Origin: Pseudomonadota bacterium
GTDB lineage: Bacteria; Pseudomonadota; Alphaproteobacteria; Sphingomonadales; Sphingomonadaceae
Length of the DNA stretch: 64,000 bases
NCBI GenBank assembly: GCA_021847605.1
Contig: JAJZQN010000005.1
Span: 79,677-143,676, forward strand
Reading direction: 5' to 3'
Positions 44,913-53,673 of this stretch are shown here, in pieces. The notes beneath the pieces were generated by a model that saw only the letters and a program-made list of their open reading frames with translations, made no database searches and was not told the DNA's origin. Position 1 is the first letter of the stretch. The number at the start of each line of letters is the position of its first letter. The position numbers and the translations under genes were made by a program.

Positions 44913-46277
44913 TCAGTCGGGCAACAGGCCGATCCGATCGCGCATCGTCCATCGAATCAGCAGCAATATGGCCACCGCGCCAAGGCCGCTGGCAAGGCCC
45001 AGCCAGATGCCGACACCCGCCATGCCGAATGGAAAGGCGAGCAGCGTGCCGACACCGATACCCACGACCCAATAGCCGATCAGGGCGAAGAACATGGGTA
45101 CTTTGGTATCCTGCACACCACGCAGGACGCCGGCGCCCACAGCCTGCGTGGCGTCGACGATCTGGAACAGGGCGGCGACGGCAAGGAAGCTGACAGCAAG
45201 CGAGGCGGTACGCGCATTGGCCGGATCGGACAGGTCGAGAAAGGCCGAAACCAGCGTACGTGGCATCAGGATCAATAATGTTGCGGCGCAACAGGCAAAG
45301 CCGGTGCCGATGATCAGCGCCAGCCAGCCCGCACGGCCGATGCCCGCGCGATCGTGCCGGCCATAGGCGATGCCGACGCGAACGGTCGCCGCCTGACCGA
45401 TGCCCATGGGCACCATGAAGACCAGCGCCGCAATCTGAATGGCGACGGCATGGGCCGCCAGCGATTCCCGGTTGATGAGGCCCATCAGGAATGCCGAAGC
45501 GTTGAACACCGTCGTTTCAAAGCCCAGCGTGATGGCGATGGGCAGGCCCAGCGCCCAAACCTGTCGATGGCGTTCGCGGTCGCGGGTCCAGAAACGGCCC
45601 ATCAGGCGATAGCGACGAAAGCGCCGGTCGATCAGGATGACGGCGATCAGCCCCAGCAACAGGAAGCAGGAGGAAAGGGTGCTGGCAAGGCCCGCGCCAT
45701 GCAGGCCCAGCGCGGGAAAGCCCATATGACCAAAGATCAGCGCCCAGCCCATCAGGACGTTGAACGGGATCGCGGCCACCATGACGAGCAGCCCCCAGAC
45801 GGGGCGTTCAAGGGCCGCGATGAAGTTGCGCAGCGTCGTAAAGCCCAGGAAAGGCAGCAGCGCCCATTGCAGACCGCGCATCAACTGTCCCGCCTGATGC
45901 GCCAGATCGGGTTGTTGCCCCATGGCGAGCAGGATATTCTCGCACTCCCACAGGATCGCCCAGGCCGGGATCACGAACAGGACGGCGGCGCGCAGCGTTT
46001 GATGCACGGTGCGGCGGACATCGCGTACCGAATGGCGGCGACGCCCCCGTTCGGTGGCGATCAGCGGTGAAGCGGCGGTGACGAGGCCCATGCCAAAGAT
46101 GAGCAGGGCATGGAACAGGTTGATCGCCAATGCGCCAGCGGCCACCGCTTCTGCCCCGATCCGGCCGAGCAACAGCAGATCGGTCGCGGCGATGGCTGAC
46201 CAGGCGATATTTCCTGCAATCATCGGCAGGGCAAGCGCGATCAGCGCTCCGGCCTCCAGCCGCCAGGGAGAGGACAT
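44913..46277 (-). CDS. MATE-family efflux transporter
   Basis: A 454-aa inner-membrane protein with 12 hydrophobic helices in two homologous halves. ALPMIAGNIAWSAIAATDLLLLGRIG at the start and GVLRGVQDTKVPMFFALIGYWVVG in the second half are typical of the MATE/NorM group, which exports cationic drugs in exchange for Na+ or H+. The DUF808 gene lies 10 bases upstream on the same strand, so it may share a transcript. Substrate unknown. Confidence 0.92.
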   Translation of the reverse strand: MSSPWRLEAGALIALALPMIAGNIAWSAIAATDLLLLGRIGAEAVAAGALAINLFHALLIFGMGLVTAASPLIATERGRRRHSVRDVRRTVHQTLRAAVLFVIPAWAILWECENILLAMGQQPDLAHQAGQLMRGLQWALLPFLGFTTLRNFIAALERPVWGLLVMVAAIPFNVLMGWALIFGHMGFPALGLHGAGLASTLSSCFLLLGLIAVILIDRRFRRYRLMGRFWTRDRERHRQVWALGLPIAITLGFETTVFNASAFLMGLINRESLAAHAVAIQIAALVFMVPMGIGQAATVRVGIAYGRHDRAGIGRAGWLALIIGTGFACCAATLLILMPRTLVSAFLDLSDPANARTASLAVSFLAVAALFQIVDATQAVGAGVLRGVQDTKVPMFFALIGYWVVGIGVGTLLAFPFGMAGVGIWLGLASGLGAVAILLLIRWTMRDRIGLLPD

Positions 46278-46287
46278 GGGCTGGCCC

Positions 46288-47226
46288 TTAATGCTTCTTT
46301 CGGCTGGGGATCATGTGCAGGACGGCCACGATGATGCCGCCGACGACGAGGCCGACGATCGCGCCGCCAACGGCGTTGACCAGCCAGTCGAGGAAAGCGC
46401 CGATGGCGGGCACGGCATGGGAGGCCGCCTGCGCCACATGATGGATCGTACCGGGGATCAGGTCGATATGAAATTCATGCAGACCATGGACGATCAGACC
46501 GCCACCGACCCACAGCATCGCGGCCGTACCGACCACCGCCAGGATCGACATGAGGACCGGCATCGCTTTCACAAGGGCACGGCCCACAGCCTTGCTCCCC
46601 GAACCTTCCTTTTTGGCGAGGTGCAGGCCGATATCGTCCATCTTCACGATCAGGCCGACCACGCCATAGACGCCGGCCGTGATCAGAATGGCGACGATGA
46701 CCAGAATGACCGCCTGTTCCCACACGGGTTCGGTTGCCACCGTGCCAAGGGAAATGGCCATGATTTCACCGGACAGGATGAAATCGGTGCGGATCGCGCT
46801 GGAAACCTTCTGATTTTCCAGATCCTTGCTGCTGTGTGTTGCCACGGCATCTTCGGCTGTATCATGGCCGCCCTGCACCGCTTCCAGCAGTTTTTCGACG
46901 GCTTCGAAGCAAAGGAACGCGCCGCCCATCATCAGCAGGGGCGGCAGCAACCATGGCGCAAAGGCGCTGATCAGCAGGGCGGCGGGTAACAGGAACAGCA
47001 GCTTGTTGCGCAGCGATCCCTTCGCGATCTTCCAGATGATGGGTAGTTCGCGGTCCGGGGTCAGCCCCATCACATATTTGGGGGTAACGGCGGCATCATC
47101 AATGACGACGCCCGCAGCCTTCGTTCCGGCTTTGCCCGCCGCAGCCGCCACATCGTCGAGCGACGTCGCGGTCAGCTTGGCAATGCCCGCCACATCGTCG
47201 AGCAGCGCGATAAGACCCGAAGGCAT
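46288..47226 (-). CDS. DUF808/YedI-family membrane protein
   Basis: A 312-aa protein. It begins MPSGLIALLDDVAGIAKLTA and has TSLDDVAAAAGKAGTKAAGV then VIDDAAVTPKYVMGL, the unmistakable DUF808 start, followed by about five hydrophobic helices in the second part (for example LLFLLPAALLISAFAPWLLP). The frame extends upstream to 47298 but the family begins at 47226. Function of the family is unknown. Upstream of the MATE gene on the same strand. Confidence 0.9.
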   Translation of the reverse strand: MPSGLIALLDDVAGIAKLTATSLDDVAAAAGKAGTKAAGVVIDDAAVTPKYVMGLTPDRELPIIWKIAKGSLRNKLLFLLPAALLISAFAPWLLPPLLMMGGAFLCFEAVEKLLEAVQGGHDTAEDAVATHSSKDLENQKVSSAIRTDFILSGEIMAISLGTVATEPVWEQAVILVIVAILITAGVYGVVGLIVKMDDIGLHLAKKEGSGSKAVGRALVKAMPVLMSILAVVGTAAMLWVGGGLIVHGLHEFHIDLIPGTIHHVAQAASHAVPAIGAFLDWLVNAVGGAIVGLVVGGIIVAVLHMIPSRKKH

Positions 47227-47315
47227 AAGAAATAATTCCCCTGTTGCAGTCGGCAGGACGCCGACCGTCACGCCCGCTTCATAGAGGGCGTGAGGCACCG
47301 GGGCAATGGACAGGC

Positions 47316-47531
47316 TCAGTAATTGCCGGGCGGGTCGCTGGCAGGGAAGCTCTCGTCGGACTGTTCATCCACCACATCCCAATCGGCCGCATCGCTCGCG
47401 GACTGCGGGCCGGCATCCCGAATGTCGGGGGTGGTGCCAGCGGACGGATCATCGCCCATCCATTCGCGCCAGCCCTTCACCGCGAACACGCCAAGCCCCG
47501 TGACGATCGCTAGTTTCAACAGCCCTTTCAT
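47316..47531 (-). CDS. Small single-pass protein with acidic tail (PASDPP motif)
   Basis: A 71-aa protein: one N-terminal hydrophobic helix (LLKLAIVTGLGVFAVKGW) and an acidic C-terminal tail ending VDEQSDESFPASDPPGNY. The DESFPASDPP sequence is a recurrent short C-terminal motif of small uncharacterised proteobacterial proteins. It overlaps the following upstream gene by four bases (ATGA). No function is known. Confidence 0.7.
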   Translation of the reverse strand: MKGLLKLAIVTGLGVFAVKGWREWMGDDPSAGTTPDIRDAGPQSASDAADWDVVDEQSDESFPASDPPGNY

Positions 47532-47860
47532 GATGTTTTCCCCTCTTTGTCGTGGAGATGAACCCAGTCGGCGCGATCATGACCGACCGCTTCGCGTGGC
47601 AGGCTGATCTCGCCCTCTTCATCGGCGCCGTCCGCGCCATCCTGCCCGGATGAGCCGGGGGCGATAGTCCAGCGGCGTGAGAGCGCCGCGTCGATCATGG
47701 CGGACCATGTGAAAGAGTCGCCGACATCGCGCATGGCATCGTCCGGCTCCTTCATCAGGGCGAGGATGCTGGCAGCGTCGGCAACATGATCAGGCCATTT
47801 GTCCGCCTCATGACGGGCCAGATGCCGGGCGATACGTTCAAGGAGGCTACGGTCCTGCAT
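47528..47860 (-). CDS. Hypothetical protein, 110 aa
   Basis: A soluble acidic protein beginning MQDRSLLERIARHLARHEAD. A helical N-terminal half ends KEPDDAMRDVGDSFTWSAMI and DAALSRRW; the tail is Asp/Gly-rich (SSGQDGADGADEEGE). Not recognised. It is translationally coupled to the small PASDPP protein, so they probably work together. Possible upstream ATGs are at 47899 and 47962; the chosen start is where the conserved-looking helix begins. Confidence 0.6.
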   Translation of the reverse strand: MQDRSLLERIARHLARHEADKWPDHVADAASILALMKEPDDAMRDVGDSFTWSAMIDAALSRRWTIAPGSSGQDGADGADEEGEISLPREAVGHDRADWVHLHDKEGKTS

Positions 47861-47973
47861 GAAGGGGAGAACGCATGCAGCCAGCCCGCGTTCCTTCATA
47901 ACGCAAGCGAAGCGATATGAACGGATGATGGCGTGATCGGTTGAAGCAGGACGGGAAGCCAAGGAGCAACGTC

Positions 47974-48279
47974 ATGCCGCAAGGTGACAAGAGCCGTTAT
48001 ACCGACAAGCAAAAGCGCAAGGCGCAGCATATAGCGGACAGCTATGAAGAGCGCGGTGTCGATGAGGATGAGGCGGCGGCACGGGCCTGGGCCACGGTGA
48101 ACAAGGAATCGGGTGGCGGCAACAAGTCGGGTTCCGGGCGCGGGCGGCCGGATACGACGGTGTCTGCTCGCCGGGGCGGACGGATCGGCGGCGCGGCATC
48201 CGCGCGACGTCCGGCGGCGGATCGATCGGCCGCGGCAAAGAAAGGCTGGGAAACGCGGCGGCGCAAGGCGGCCGGGTGA
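47974..48279 (+). CDS. Small basic stress-type protein (plasmid-stabilisation-annotated family)
   Basis: A 101-aa hydrophilic protein. PQGDKSRYTDKQKRKAQHIA and EERGVDEDEAAARAWATVN at the start match short proteins often named plasmid-stabilisation-like, though without proven function. The C-terminal half is Arg/Lys/Gly-rich (GRGRPDTTVSARRGGRIGGA, ending AKKGWETRRRKAAG) and might bind nucleic acid. Strong RBS AAGGAGC upstream of the start at 47974. Divergent from the 110-aa gene. Confidence 0.72.
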   Translation: MPQGDKSRYTDKQKRKAQHIADSYEERGVDEDEAAARAWATVNKESGGGNKSGSGRGRPDTTVSARRGGRIGGAASARRPAADRSAAAKKGWETRRRKAAG

Positions 48280-48286
48280 GCGCGAC

Positions 48287-48312
48287 GTCCTTCGACAGGC
48301 TCAGGACGAACG
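48287..48312. repeat. Half copy of family A repeat
   Basis: GTCCTTCGACAGGCTCAGGA followed by CGAACGG matches the right arm of 5565-5643 and 26213-26292. Immediately followed by a family B pair. Confidence 0.7.
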
Positions 48313-48340
48313 GAAGACGAGGAGAAGGAAGCTGCCTCGC

Positions 48341-48447
48341 CCCGTTCGCTTCGAGCGAAGTCGAGAAGCGCGGATTGTGTGCAGCGGGTGCTACGTTTCT
48401 CCAACCCTGCTCTGTCTCGTTTCTCGACCGCGCTCGAAACGAACGGA
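48341..48447. repeat. Dispersed inverted repeat, family B, long spacer
   Basis: Left arm CCGTTCGCTTCGAGCGAAGT and right arm ending CGCGCTCGAAACGAACGGA are inverted copies separated by ~50 bases. The region 48280-48489 contains only repeats. Confidence 0.8.
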
Positions 48448-48489
48448 TGGGGACGGGAATATTATCGTTCCTTGTTCACGCAACAAAAA

Positions 48490-48511
48490 AGCCGCCCGTT
48501 TCGGGGCGGCT
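48490..48511 (-). terminator. Intrinsic terminator of rpsF-rpsR-rplI
   Basis: AGCCGCCC-GTTTC-GGGGCGGCT hairpin with TTTTTTGTTG on the minus strand, 24 bases beyond the rplI stop. Confidence 0.88.
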
Positions 48512-48535
48512 CTCTCGTTCGATCCTGTAAGAGGC

Positions 48536-49132
48536 TCAGGCTTCTTCAGCCGGGGCTTCTTCTGCTTCGACGGCGATTTCGCCGGGTTCAGCGTTGGGAT
48601 CATAATCTTCGGTGAAGCCGGCTTCGTCCTTTTCGAACAGGTCAGCCATCACGTCCACGCCCTGCGACTGGAGTTCGGCTTCTTCCGGCGAGCGGGCGAC
48701 GTTCACCGTGATGGTGACGGCGACTTCGGGGTGCAGCGCGACCTTGACGTCGAACACGCCCAGGGTCTTGATCGGACGTTCCAGAACGACCATCGCCTTG
48801 GTGACGTTGGTCACGCCATCGGCGTGCAGCGCGTCCACGACGTCACGAACGGCAACCGAACCATAAAGGTGGCCGGCGTTCGACGACTGGCGGATCAGGA
48901 CGATCTGCTTGCCGTTGACGCTCTCGGCAGCCTTTTCGGCATCCGTGCGGCGAGCCGCGTTGTCGGCTTCGATCTTCGCGCGGTTGGCTTCGAAGACCTT
49001 CTTGTTGGCGGCGTTCGAACGAAGCGCCTTCTTGTTGGGCAGCAGGAAGTTACGTGCGTAACCGTCCTTCACGGTGACGACGTCGCCGATCGCGCCCAGC
49101 TTTTCGATGCGTTCGAGGAGAATGATTTCCAT
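48536..49132 (-). CDS. rplI: Large-subunit ribosomal protein L9
   Basis: A 198-aa protein. MEIILLERIEKLGAIGDVVTVKDGYARNFLLP is the rRNA-binding N-domain (given here only as a description of residues 1-32: ILLERIEKLG then GYARNFLLPN), followed by the long connecting helix and C-domain (VVDALHADGV, VKVALHPEVAVTITV). Usual L9 is ~150 aa; here a ~45-residue acidic tail (ending VEAEEAPAEEA) is added, a feature common in sphingomonads. Last gene of rpsF-rpsR-rplI. Confidence 0.97.
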   Translation of the reverse strand: MEIILLERIEKLGAIGDVVTVKDGYARNFLLPNKKALRSNAANKKVFEANRAKIEADNAARRTDAEKAAESVNGKQIVLIRQSSNAGHLYGSVAVRDVVDALHADGVTNVTKAMVVLERPIKTLGVFDVKVALHPEVAVTITVNVARSPEEAELQSQGVDVMADLFEKDEAGFTEDYDPNAEPGEIAVEAEEAPAEEA

Positions 49133-49145
49133 GGGTCTTTCTCCC

Positions 49146-49370
49146 TTACTTCACGATGTAGGGCAGCAGGCCCAAGTGACGGGCGCGCTTGATGGCCGAG
49201 GCCAGCTCACGCTGCTTCTTGGCGGACACAGCCGTGATACGGCTGGGGACGATCTTGCCGCGTTCGGACACGAAGCCCTGAAGCAGACGAACGTCCTTAT
49301 AATCGATCTTCGGCGCATCCTTGGCGGCGAAGGGGCAGCTCTTGCGGCGGCGGAAAAACGGGCGTGCCAT
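49146..49370 (-). CDS. rpsR: Small-subunit ribosomal protein S18
   Basis: A 74-aa ribosomal protein with [20 protein letters not shown] at the start and [20 protein letters not shown] with the final [10 protein letters not shown]. It binds the 16S platform next to S6, whose gene lies upstream in this operon. Length and motifs are complete. Confidence 0.97.
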   Translation of the reverse strand: MARPFFRRRKSCPFAAKDAPKIDYKDVRLLQGFVSERGKIVPSRITAVSAKKQRELASAIKRARHLGLLPYIVK

Positions 49371-49383
49371 GTTTCAGATCTCC

Positions 49384-49788
49384 TTATTCGCCAGCGGCGG
49401 CTTCTTCGCGCTCACGGCGCGGGCCACGATCACCGCGATCGCCACGCGGACCGCGCTCGGCGCGTTCCTGCTTGCGCATCATCACCGACGGGCCGGTTTC
49501 CAGCTCGTCAACCTTCACGGTCATGTAACGGATGATGTCTTCGTTGATCTGGGTCTGACGCTCCAGTTCCGCAACGACGCCGGCAGGGGCATCGATGTTC
49601 AGCATCACATAGTGAGCCTTGCGGTTCTTGGCGATCTTATATGCGAGCGAACGAAGACCCCAGGTTTCGACTTTCGTCACCTTGCCTTCATTTTCCTCGA
49701 CGATCTTGGTGGCGGTTTCCGCCAGGGCGTCCACCTGCGCCTGTGCCAGATCCTGGCGCGCAAGGAACACATGCTCGTAAAGAGCCAT
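49384..49788 (-). CDS. rpsF: Small-subunit ribosomal protein S6
   Basis: A 134-aa protein. [20 protein letters not shown] and [20 protein letters not shown] with [16 protein letters not shown] strand (here [12 protein letters not shown]) define S6. The C-terminal tail is Arg/Asp/Gly-rich ([18 protein letters not shown]). First gene of the operon; the start at 49788 fits the family while the 25 residues open upstream do not. Confidence 0.97.
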   Translation of the reverse strand: MALYEHVFLARQDLAQAQVDALAETATKIVEENEGKVTKVETWGLRSLAYKIAKNRKAHYVMLNIDAPAGVVAELERQTQINEDIIRYMTVKVDELETGPSVMMRKQERAERGPRGDRGDRGPRREREEAAAGE

Positions 49789-49955
49789 GATAAGCCTCAT
49801 CTGTTGGCCGATCGCTGACGCCCGCCCCATGCGGTGCGCCCCTCCGGCTGTCGTCTCAAGCATTCGAAATCGTCCGACGTCCGAATCCGGGGCCGAGCGA
49901 AGGCGCGCCTATGAAGGAAATGCGGGGAAAAGGCAAGGGTGCGTAACATAGCAAA

Positions 49956-49984
49956 ACGCCCCGGACATACTGGGTCCGGGACGT
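49956..49984 (-). terminator. Likely intrinsic terminator of the RcnB gene
   Basis: ACGCCCCGGAC and GTCCGGGACGT form an 11-base stem with one mismatch, followed on the minus strand by TTTTGC. It lies 22 bases beyond the RcnB-gene stop and ahead of rpsF. Confidence 0.72.
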
Positions 49985-50006
49985 GTGTTTTTGGAGTGGG
50001 GGCGTT

Positions 50007-50387
50007 TTAGCGGATCGCGCTGCCAACGACGGCGCCGATGATGCCGCTGGTAATCGCGATCAGCACCGCGTCATTGCCCGAACGCACCCACTGATAGCCG
50101 CGGGGCGGAGCCGACAGGCGATAGTCGCGATAATTGTTCACGACGCGGTAGTTGGTGGCATAACGCTTGTCGAAACGCTGACCCTTGGCCCAGCGGCGGC
50201 CATTGTCGCGATGCGTGTCCTTGCGAACGACGGTCTGCTTCTTCACGACGGTGCGGCCGTTGGCCTTGTGATTGACCGTGGTGCGGCTGACTTCGTGGCG
50301 ATCGGGTGCGGCCTGCGCCTGTGCGGTGACGATGGGGCTGGCGACCAGGGTGGTGGTGGCCAGGGCCATGATGATCTTCTTGAACAT
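50007..50387 (-). CDS. RcnB-family periplasmic protein
   Basis: A 126-aa exported protein. Signal peptide about 1-25 (MALATTTLVASPIVTAQAQA); a basic middle; and the RcnB C-terminal signature YRLSAPPRGYQWVRSGNDAV and LIAITSGIIGAVVGSAI. E. coli RcnB helps nickel/cobalt homeostasis, but most relatives have unknown roles. A very good RBS (AAAGGAG) sits 8 bases before the start at 50387. An RcnB-like fragment exists at 42443. Confidence 0.86.
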   Translation of the reverse strand: MFKKIIMALATTTLVASPIVTAQAQAAPDRHEVSRTTVNHKANGRTVVKKQTVVRKDTHRDNGRRWAKGQRFDKRYATNYRVVNNYRDYRLSAPPRGYQWVRSGNDAVLIAITSGIIGAVVGSAIR

Positions 50388-50564
50388 GATATGCTCCTTT
50401 ACCTGTGTCTCGGGCGCCATTCCGTGGCGTCGAAGACAGAGATAGGAGGGGCTTGTCGCGTGGATGTGTCGAAGCAGGGGGAAGATTGTCGGAAATTGTA
50501 ACAAAACGACATATTCGCTGAACGAGCGTTCAGAAAGTGTAGTTTTTCAGATGTTTAGTGAGAA

Positions 50565-51281
50565 TTATGGCAGCAGCGAGATCGCATTGCCGAAATTATG
50601 CAGCAGGATCGGCAGCAAAAGGCTGCCGGTGCGGAGGCGCAGCCACACGGCGATCAGCGAGGGCAGGGCCGTTAGCGCCATCACCGTCGGGGCGAAACTG
50701 AAATGGCCGCCCGAATAGCCAAAGGCATGGGCAAGGCCGAACAATGCGCAGGACAGAATAGCGCCCCAGCCCCAATCGACGCCCAGAAAGCGCGCCCGGC
50801 GCGTAAAGGCACGATCCAGTGCGAAGAGCAGGATGCCGCGATAGAAAGGCTCTTCCTCGAAACCGGGCATGGTGAGTTGGAAAGCGACCTCTTCCACATC
50901 GGCCGATCCGCTGGGGAATTGAAGCGCCAGAAAGACGAAGAAGCCGCAATAGAGCAGGGCGACCGGGATTGCGGAGATCAGGCTGCCCCGCGCCTGCCGC
51001 ATGGTGAGGCCCACACGGCGCCAGCCAAAAGCGGGCAGAGCCGCGACAAGGAGGGTGAGGGCGAGGGCAAGTATTTTGCCCTGCCAGTTCCAGTCGGCTG
51101 CGGGAATGAAATCGGGCAGGTTGTGATAGGCGCGGGTCAGCAGCGCGTCATTGGCGGCGACCAGAGCAGCCGCGATGAGCAGCCAATGAAGGCGGACGCC
51201 GCGGCGGTCACAAAGGGCGATGGCTCCTGCCGCAAGTAGCAGCAGTCCCAATGTCCCCAGCAGGCCGATAAATCCGTTCAA
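50565..51281 (-). CDS. CPBP-family intramembrane glutamic protease (CAAX protease-like)
   Basis: A 238-aa membrane protein with about seven hydrophobic helices. Catalytic blocks are GFEEEPFYRGILLFALD (Glu-Glu-x3-Arg), then LFGLAHAFGY (Phe-x4-His) and LLPILLHNFGNAISL (His-x3-Asn). Members cleave membrane substrates; bacterial roles include bacteriocin immunity and peptide maturation. No substrate is identifiable nearby. Single gene. Confidence 0.88.
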   Translation of the reverse strand: MNGFIGLLGTLGLLLLAAGAIALCDRRGVRLHWLLIAAALVAANDALLTRAYHNLPDFIPAADWNWQGKILALALTLLVAALPAFGWRRVGLTMRQARGSLISAIPVALLYCGFFVFLALQFPSGSADVEEVAFQLTMPGFEEEPFYRGILLFALDRAFTRRARFLGVDWGWGAILSCALFGLAHAFGYSGGHFSFAPTVMALTALPSLIAVWLRLRTGSLLLPILLHNFGNAISLLP

Positions 51282-51361
51282 GCCAACCCCCAGCCTGCTT
51301 CACTTATGCGGGATGCTGTATTGCCAAAATAACACGCCTGGTCAAGCGAGCGGGGCGTGGT

Positions 51362-51550
51362 TCAATTATCGGTATTTGGCAGCGGGGTTGCCGTCACGAC
51401 CATGCGCTGAAGCAGGATCGGATGATCCTTGCCCATGATGATCGGGGCGGAGGGTGGCGCCGGGGCGGCCGCCATGGCGGATAGGCTGGCGCCCAGAATG
51501 AGGGCGCTGCTCACGATGCTGAGGGCAGCGGCTTTGACGGGGATGGTCAT
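51362..51550 (-). CDS. Small secreted protein, unknown
   Basis: A 62-aa protein with a clear signal peptide (SIVSSALILGASLSAMAAAP) and a short mature part with a Pro-rich stretch and QRMVVTATPLPNTDN. GGAAGGA lies upstream at good spacing. No family recognised; mature length about 36 residues. Confidence 0.55.
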   Translation of the reverse strand: MTIPVKAAALSIVSSALILGASLSAMAAAPAPPSAPIIMGKDHPILLQRMVVTATPLPNTDN

Positions 51551-51666
51551 GGGGCAAATCCTTCCGGGCGCCGGGCTGGCGGTATGGAAGGCTTTTTAGG
51601 CGGCGGTTGTCGCAGGATTGTGCCGTGCGACATTCGCAATTGTCGGAAATTGTATCAGGCCAGCTT

Positions 51667-51740
51667 CCGTTCGCTTCGAGCGTGTCGAGAAACGAGATGA
51701 TCGAACGAACCGCTTCTCGACGACGCTCGAAGCGAACGGA
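51667..51740. repeat. Dispersed inverted repeat, family B
   Basis: Left arm CCGTTCGCTTCGAGCGTGTC and right arm ending GACGCTCGAAGCGAACGG, spacer ~25 bases. It lies just downstream of the MacB permease gene and could mark the 3' end of that operon. Confidence 0.82.
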
Positions 51741-51749
51741 CAGGCTTAT

Positions 51750-52954
51750 TCATTCGTGCCGCAGCGCATCGATAGGATTGAGCGCCGCCGCACGCCGGGC
51801 CGGGAAATAGCCGAACACCACGCCGATCGCGGCCGAGAAGAGGAAGGCGATCAGGTTCACCTTCGGATCGAAGAGGAACGGCACCTGCATCAGCGGAGCG
51901 ATCGCGACGGACGCGATCAGCGCGAGGAATAGCCCGATGAGGCCTCCAAGGCAGGACAGCACGATGGCTTCCACCAGAAACTGCATCAACACTTCTCGCG
52001 CGACCGCGCCGATGGCGAGGCGGATGCCGATTTCACGGGTCCGCTCCGTCACCGACACCAGCATGATGTTCATGATACCGATGCCGCCGACCAGCAGCGA
52101 AATGGCCGCCACCGCACCGACGATCTGGGTCAGGATGGTGGTGGTGCCGGTCAGTGTGTCGCTGATCTGCTTGGTGTCGAAGACGTTGAAATTGTCCTGA
52201 TCCCCAGCCTTGATCTTGCGCCGTTCGCGCATCAGTTCCTCAAGGCTGTTCTGCACCGTTGCGCTGTCATAGGCGTCGTCCACCGCGACCATGATCTGGC
52301 TGATGTCACGATCGCCCGTGAAGCGGCGCTGCACGAATTTGATCGGCATGACGACGACATCGTCCTGATCGCCAAAGCCGCCCTGACCGCGCGTGGCCAA
52401 TACGCCCACGACCTGACAGGATACGCCCTTGATCCGCATGCGTTTGCCCACTGGCTCTGCGCCCTGAAACAGGTTGGTGCGGACGGTATTGCCGATGATG
52501 CAGACGGATTTGCCGGCAGCTTCCTCCTCCGGCAGGAACAGGCGACCGTCCGTCACTTTCCACTGTTGCACCTCGGAATAGGCCGATGTGGTGCCATAGA
52601 CGGTGGTGGACCAGTTATTGCCTTCGTAAATCGCGGTGCCGCTGGACTGCACAACCGGGGCGACGGCGCGGACGCCGGTCAGCTGGTTTTCGATAGCGGT
52701 CAGGTCGCGTTCCTTGAAATCGGGCGGGCGGGGACCGCCGCCGCCGCGACCGAAACCCTGTCCGGGCCGCAATTGCAGCACATTGGCGCCCAGCGAACTG
52801 ATCTGTTCGCGCACGGCAGCCGTGGCGCCATTGCCCAGCGTGACCATGGTGACGACTGCCGCCACGCCGATGATGATGCCCAGTGTGGTGAGGAAGCTGC
52901 GCAGCTTGTGCCGGTTGATCGCGCGAAAGGCGAGGATGACGGTGGTGCCCAGCA

Positions 52955-52955
<1 letters not shown>
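51750..52955 (-). CDS. MacB-type ABC transporter permease (FtsX-like)
   Basis: A 401-aa inner-membrane protein. A first helix near the N-terminus (about 1-30 then VAAVVTMVTLGNGATAAVREQI), a large periplasmic MacB_PCD region (about 50-240), and three C-terminal helices (VGAVAAISLLVGGIGIMNIM, LGGLIGLFLALIASVAI, LIAFLFSAAIGVVFGYFPARRAA). The usual MacB is fused to its ATPase; here the ATPase is a separate gene that overlaps by one base (TAATG). Works with the adaptor and outer-membrane gene upstream in a tripartite exporter of macrolides, peptides or siderophores. Substrate unknown. Confidence 0.92.
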
Positions 52956-53668
<713 letters not shown>

Positions 53669-53673
53669 GGGCG

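Noticed and set aside
48283..48489. A CRISPR-like array in the repeat-rich region.
   Set aside because: The repeats are inverted pairs of two different families with no regular spacers, and no cas genes are present in the window.
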